Shown: piece by piece, positions 60,367 through 64,000 of the stretch | Numbering within the stretch: the first letter of the stretch is position 1 | How the letters are laid out: the number at the start of each line of letters is the position of its first letter | Assembly: GCA_018241665.1 (NCBI GenBank) | Contig: JAFEDK010000026.1 | Location: 120,169 to 184,168, forward strand | Length of the DNA stretch: 64,000 nucleotides | Source of the DNA: Pseudomonadota bacterium | GTDB taxonomy: Bacteria; Pseudomonadota; Gammaproteobacteria; Burkholderiales; Rhodocyclaceae | Direction of reading: 5' to 3' | Made by a program: the position numbers and the translations under genes | The notes under the pieces: generated by a model | Database searches by the model: none | What the model was told of the DNA's origin: nothing | What the model saw: only the letters and a program-made list of their open reading frames with translations

Positions 60367-63300
60367 TCAAAGGGCGCTCTCCGCCTGCAATGCCGCCGCG
60401 GACTTGGGCTGGCGGCGCAGCCGGTCGAGCATCACGAAGACGACCGGCGTGGTGTAGAGGGTCAGGATCTGGCTGAGGATCAGGCCACCGACGATGGCGA
60501 TGCCCAGCGGCTGGCGCAACTCGGCGCCGTCGCCGCTGCCGATGGCCAGCGGGATCGCACCGAACAGGGCCGCCAGCGTGGTCATCAGGATCGGCCGGAA
60601 ACGCAGCAGGCACGCGTGGTGAATCGCGTCGCGGGCGCTGGCGCCCTGGCGTTGCAGCGCGATCGCCACGTCGATCATCATGATGGCGTTCTTCTTGACG
60701 ATGCCGATCAGCAGGATCACGCCAATCATCGCGATCAGGCTGAACTCGGTATCCATGCCCATCAGCGCCAGCAGCGCCCCCACGCCCGCCGAGGGAAGCG
60801 TGGACAGGATGGTGATCGGGTGGATCAGGCTCTCATAGAGCATGCCGAGCACGATGTAGATGGTCACCACCGCGGCCAGGATCAGCAGCGGCTGGGTGCT
60901 CATGGACTTCTGGAAGGCGCCGGTGCTGCCCTCGAAACTGGTGCGGATGCTCACCGGCACGCCGATGCGCGCCACCGCCGCGCGGATGGCGTCGGTGGCC
61001 TCGCCGATGGAGCGCCCTTCGGGCAGCGCGAAGCTGATCGTGGACGCCGCCGCACCGCCCTGGTGGCTCACCGACAGCGGCGCCAGCGTGGACACCACGC
61101 GGGCCACCGCCGACAGCGGCACCTGGGCGCCGGTGGACGACACCATGGTCAGCCGCGCCAGGGATTCCGGCCCCTGCAGGTAGTCGGACGCCGCCTCCAT
61201 CACCACCCGGTACTGGTTGAGCGGGTTGTAGATGGTGGACACCTGGCGCTGCCCGTAGGCGTTGTTGAGCGCCGTCGTCACCGCGCGCATGGTCAGGCCG
61301 TAGCGGGCCACTGCGTCGCGGTCGATCACCAGCGTGGTCTGCGGCCCCTTGTCCTGCTGGTCGGAGCTCACGTCGGTGATCTCGTCGAGGCGGCTCAGCG
61401 CGTTGCGGATGCGCGGCTCCCACAGGCGCAGCTCGTCCAGGTTGTCGGACTGCAGCGTGAACTGCTGGCTGGAGTTGCTGGAGCGCCCGCCGATGCGGAT
61501 GTCCTGCACCGGGTTGAGGTACAGGCTGGCACCCGGCACGTGGGCCAGCTTCTTGCGCAGGCGGGTGACGATGGCGTCGGCGGATTCCTTGCGCTCGTCG
61601 ATCGGCTTGAGGGTGATGAACATCGAGCCGGAGTTGATCTGCCCGCCGCCGGTGAAGCCGACCACGTTGGCGACCGCCGGGTCGGCCCCGACGAGGGCCA
61701 GGAAGACGTCCATCTTGCCTTTCATGGCCTGAAAGGAGATCGCCTGGTCGGCCTCGACGAAGCCGCGGATGCGCCCGGTGTCCTGCTGCGGGAAGAAGCC
61801 CTTCGGGATGGTGTTGTAGAGATGGACGTTGGCCGCGATGGTGGCGAGCAGGATGCCCAGCACCAGCCACGGGTGCGCCAGCGCCCAGCCCAGGCTGCGG
61901 CGGTAGCCGTCCACCAGACGATCCAGCGCGCCGCCGGCGAGGCGGTCGAAACGGCCGCGCTCCCCTTCCGGCGGGCGCTTCTGCAGCAGGCGCGCGCACA
62001 TCATCGGCGTGGCGGTCAGGGACACCACCATCGACACCAGGATCGCCGCCGACAGGGTGATCGCGAACTCCCGGAACAGCCGCCCGACGATGCCGCCCAT
62101 CGCCAGGATCGGGATGAACACGGCGATCAGCGACAGGCTCATCGACACCACCGTGAAGCCGATCTCCCGCGCGCCGCGCAGGGCCGCCTGGCGCGGCGCG
62201 AGGCCTTCGTCGATGTGGCGCGAGATGTTCTCCAGCACGACGATGGCGTCGTCCACGACGAAACCGGTAGCGATGGTCAGCGCCATCAGCGACAGGTTGT
62301 CGAGACTGAAGCCGGCCAGATACATCACCGCGAAGGTGCCGATCAGCGACACCGGCACCACCACGCTGGGGATCACCGTCGCCCGCAGGTTGCGCAGGAA
62401 CAGGAAGACCACCATCACCACCAGCGCTACCGAGATCATCAGCGTGTGCTCCACCTCGCGCAGGGAGCCGCGGATGGTCGGCGTGCGGTCCATCACCACG
62501 TCCAGGTCGATGGCCGGCGAGATGCTGGCGCGCAGGTGCGGCAGCAGCGCGGTGACCCGGTCCACGGTCTCGATGATGTTGGCGCCGGGCTGGCGGTTGA
62601 CCATCAGCAGCACCGCCGGGCGGCCGTTGGAATAGCCGTAGTTGCGGTCGTTCTCGATGCCGTTGCGCACATTGGCCACGTCGGACAGGCGCACCGCGGC
62701 GCCGTTCTTCCACGACACGATGAGCGGCTTGTACTCGTCGGCGGTTCGCGCCTGGTCGTTGGCGCCGACCTGCCAGGCCCGCTCGCCGTCCTCCACCACG
62801 CCCTTCGGACGGTTGGCGTTGGTGCCGACGATGGCAGTACGCACGTCGTCCATGTTGAGGCCGTTGGCGGCCAGGCGGTCCGGGTCCAGCTCGACGCGCA
62901 CCGCCGGCAACGAGCTGCCGCCGATGGACACCTGGCCGACCCCCTCCACCTGGGACAGGCGCTGGGCCAGCACCGTCGACGCGGCATCGTAGAGCTGGCC
63001 CTTGGTCAGCGTGTCCGACGTGAGGGCCAGGATGATGATCGGCGTCTCGGCCGGGTTCACTTTGCGATAAGTCGGGTTGTTCGGCAGGCTGGTCGGCAGC
63101 TGGCCGCGGGACGCGTTGATGGCGGCCTGCACGTCGCGGGCGGCGCCGTCGATGTCGCGGGACAGCTCGAACTGCAGCGTCACCCGCGTCGAGCCGAGGG
63201 TGCTGTAGGAGGTCAGCTCGGTAACGCCGGCGATCTGCCCGAGGATGCGCTCCAGCGGCCCGGCGACGGTGGCCGCCATGGTTTCCGGGCTGGCACCGGG

Positions 63301-63453
63301 CAGGTTGGCCGACACCGAGATGGTCGGGTAATCCACCTGCGGCAGCGGCGACACCGGCAGCAGGCGGAAGGCGATCGCCCCGGCCAGCGCCACGGCCAAG
63401 GTCAGCAGCGTGGTGGCGACCGGGCGGAAGATGAACAGGCGGGACAGATTCAT
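60367..63453 (-). CDS. mdtC: RND multidrug efflux pump, MdtC-like
   Basis: A 1028-residue hydrophobe/amphiphile-class proton antiporter, close to the MdtC half of the heteromeric MdtBC pump (substrates in E. coli include bile salts and novobiocin). The N-terminus [24 protein letters not shown] and [23 protein letters not shown] are MdtB/C-specific. Helix 4 has [16 protein letters not shown] with the paired proton-relay Asp residues, and the second half has [24 protein letters not shown] 63453 is the conserved start; upstream codons are REP sequence. The lipoprotein channel frame begins right after its stop. The gene before it is an MdtB-like pump 346 bp upstream, separated by three REP copies. 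Confidence 0.93.
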   Translation of the reverse strand: MNLSRLFIFRPVATTLLTLAVALAGAIAFRLLPVSPLPQVDYPTISVSANLPGASPETMAATVAGPLERILGQIAGVTELTSYSTLGSTRVTLQFELSRDIDGAARDVQAAINASRGQLPTSLPNNPTYRKVNPAETPIIILALTSDTLTKGQLYDAASTVLAQRLSQVEGVGQVSIGGSSLPAVRVELDPDRLAANGLNMDDVRTAIVGTNANRPKGVVEDGERAWQVGANDQARTADEYKPLIVSWKNGAAVRLSDVANVRNGIENDRNYGYSNGRPAVLLMVNRQPGANIIETVDRVTALLPHLRASISPAIDLDVVMDRTPTIRGSLREVEHTLMISVALVVMVVFLFLRNLRATVIPSVVVPVSLIGTFAVMYLAGFSLDNLSLMALTIATGFVVDDAIVVLENISRHIDEGLAPRQAALRGAREIGFTVVSMSLSLIAVFIPILAMGGIVGRLFREFAITLSAAILVSMVVSLTATPMMCARLLQKRPPEGERGRFDRLAGGALDRLVDGYRRSLGWALAHPWLVLGILLATIAANVHLYNTIPKGFFPQQDTGRIRGFVEADQAISFQAMKGKMDVFLALVGADPAVANVVGFTGGGQINSGSMFITLKPIDERKESADAIVTRLRKKLAHVPGASLYLNPVQDIRIGGRSSNSSQQFTLQSDNLDELRLWEPRIRNALSRLDEITDVSSDQQDKGPQTTLVIDRDAVARYGLTMRAVTTALNNAYGQRQVSTIYNPLNQYRVVMEAASDYLQGPESLARLTMVSSTGAQVPLSAVARVVSTLAPLSVSHQGGAAASTISFALPEGRSIGEATDAIRAAVARIGVPVSIRTSFEGSTGAFQKSMSTQPLLILAAVVTIYIVLGMLYESLIHPITILSTLPSAGVGALLALMGMDTEFSLIAMIGVILLIGIVKKNAIMMIDVAIALQRQGASARDAIHHACLLRFRPILMTTLAALFGAIPLAIGSGDGAELRQPLGIAIVGGLILSQILTLYTTPVVFVMLDRLRRQPKSAAALQAESAL

Positions 63454-63511
63454 CGCGGCCCGGCCTCCCGGCAAGCGCCGATGCACGCAGGCACAACGCT
63501 GAGCGGCAGCA

Positions 63512-63533
63512 GGGCGAATGAATTCGCCCCCAC
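63512..63533. repeat. REP arm, half copy E
   Basis: A single right arm (18-nt hairpin plus the CCAC complement of GTGG) between mdtC and REP copy F, with no matching left arm in the 60 bp toward mdtC. Its right flank (CCCCCACGGCAA) is shared with copy F, suggesting a local duplication. Confidence 0.75.
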
Positions 63534-63607
63534 GGCAAACACCGCGCCATGCCAATCCCCAGGATATGGATTATCCCATACAAAGACCGATGCCTCGTCC
63601 CTGTCTT

Positions 63608-63674
63608 GTGGGGGCAAATTCATTTGCCCAGAGCACGTTCCGTAACCGCTACGGGAGAATGAGTCGGCCCCCAC
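63608..63674. repeat. REP/BIME-like element, copy F (diverged)
   Basis: Arms 63608-63629 (GCAAATTCATTTGC core, still symmetrical through compensating changes) and 63653-63674 (GGGAGAATGAGTCGGCC, degraded) around a 23-bp spacer. The compensating changes in the left arm indicate that hairpin formation has been under selection, or that a variant REP family is present. Confidence 0.75.
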
Positions 63675-63700
63675 GGCAACCGACGCGCCCGCTTCACCCC

Positions 63701-63783
63701 GTGGGGGCGAATTCATTCGCCCGAAGTGCGTTCCGTGGGCGCCTCGGGCGAATGAATTCGCCCCCACATCGGCCCCCACATCA
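63701..63783. repeat. REP/BIME-like element, copy G, with 12-bp tandem duplication
   Basis: Arms 63701-63722 and 63746-63767 around a 23-bp spacer. The right boundary is duplicated: GCCCCCACATCG (63760-63771) and GCCCCCACATCA (63772-63783). It occupies the mdtB-side end of the 346-bp gap 63454-63799, which otherwise contains only copies E and F. Confidence 0.85.
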
Positions 63784-63799
63784 ATGCCTACACCGATCG

Positions 63800-64000
63800 T
63801 CACGCCGCCCTCCCCCGCCGGGCCAGGCGGTCGAAGGCCAGGTAGATCACCGGCGTGGTGAACAGTGTCAGCACCTGGCTGACCAGCAGGCCGCCGACCA
63901 TCGTCACGCCGAGCGGGTGGCGCAGTTCGGAGCCGACACCGGAGCCCAGCATCAGCGGCAGCGCGCCGAGCAGCGCCGCCAGCGTGGTCATCAGGATCGG
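63800..64000 (-). CDS. mdtB: RND multidrug efflux pump, MdtB-like (partial)
   Basis: The C-terminal 66 residues of an inner-membrane RND pump, cut by the right edge. [46 protein letters not shown] is the last pair of membrane helices of the family and is clearly homologous to the same part of the downstream MdtC-like protein ([21 protein letters not shown]). It ends [12 protein letters not shown]. Two non-identical pumps in tandem followed by a lipoprotein channel match the mdtB-mdtC arrangement, with mdtA expected just outside the window. The stop overlaps a GTG (GTGA) that opens the frame through the REP cluster. Confidence 0.9.
   Translation of the reverse strand, partial: PILMTTLAALLGALPLMLGSGVGSELRHPLGVTMVGGLLVSQVLTLFTTPVIYLAFDRLARRGRAA

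Noticed and set aside
60247-63645. 1132-codon plus-strand open frame opposite mdtC
   Set aside because: Antisense shadow of a clear RND pump; its beginning is REP sequence.
63450-63803. 117-codon frame across the REP cluster treated as a protein-coding gene
   Set aside because: Its sequence is nearly all REP translation (VGANSFA, GRMNSP). It is reported as a coupling frame, not as a gene.

Overview
The window is GC-rich (roughly two thirds G+C), gene-dense bacterial chromosome with no rRNA, tRNA, prophage or intact transposase that I can see. Gene content points to a betaproteobacterium, most likely Rhodocyclales-like (Azospira/Azoarcus/Thauera type). The clues are the proC-yggS-pilT-pilU order, the FadN-type and FadIJ-type beta-oxidation sets, PQQ-alcohol-oxidation accessory genes under sigma-54/AcoR-type regulators, many c-type cytochromes, and an outer-membrane cis/trans fatty acid isomerase. 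The taxonomic placement is inference.

Layout. 1-3.9 kb: proC (cut by the left edge), yggS and divergent pilT-pilU (twitching motility retraction), closed by a 123-nt palindromic element. 3.95-12.2 kb: housekeeping genes, namely an rRNA methyltransferase, hemJ, an epimerase-like protein, a ferredoxin-reductase-like protein, an HDOD protein, a SPOR/DUF2802 pair, an ElyC-like protein and an enoyl-CoA hydratase. 12.3-25.3 kb: a fatty-acid degradation island on the minus strand. It holds two TetR-family repressors, a FadN/thiolase pair, FadL, a thioesterase, FadJ, FadI and FadE, with palindromic operators upstream of fadN and of the second repressor.

25.3-35.5 kb: a PQQ-dehydrogenase accessory region with two AcoR-type sigma-54 activators, a PedF-like cytochrome, a quinoprotein-associated binding protein, a YVTN beta-propeller, two more cytochromes c and an orphan NarL-type sensor kinase. 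A near-consensus sigma-54 promoter precedes the pedF operon. A repeated CTGCTCCA motif lies about 100-150 bp upstream of both candidate sigma-54 promoters. The quinoprotein dehydrogenase itself is not in the window.

35.6-46.5 kb: a GNAT protein, Cti, a secreted protein, a bestrophin-like channel and a heavy-metal-type RND efflux operon (adaptor, pump, DUF3240, outer-membrane factor). 46.5-58.5 kb: a VOC protein and divergent WYL regulator with paired operators, a YkgJ-like protein, a Fiu-like siderophore receptor with PiuC hydroxylase and an FMN hydroxyacid oxidase, a LysR regulator, TauE, a chemoreceptor with a sigma-28 promoter, a RES/Xre toxin-antitoxin pair and a patatin. 58.8-64 kb: an MdtBC-like drug efflux operon with its lipoprotein channel, cut by the right edge.

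The most unusual structure is a dispersed REP/BIME-like palindrome family. Each unit is GTGG or GTAG followed by an 18-nt hairpin; units pair head to head with a constant 23-nt spacer. There are six paired copies plus one half copy. Four copies carry, on their GTGG side, tandem duplications of local flanking sequence, each unit ending in the GTGG signal. Two copies sit inside the signal-peptide region of outer-membrane efflux genes without breaking the frame, and supply an in-frame ATG (Met-Asn-Ser-Pro). Three copies between mdtB and mdtC are spanned by one open frame overlapping the stop of mdtB and the start of mdtC.
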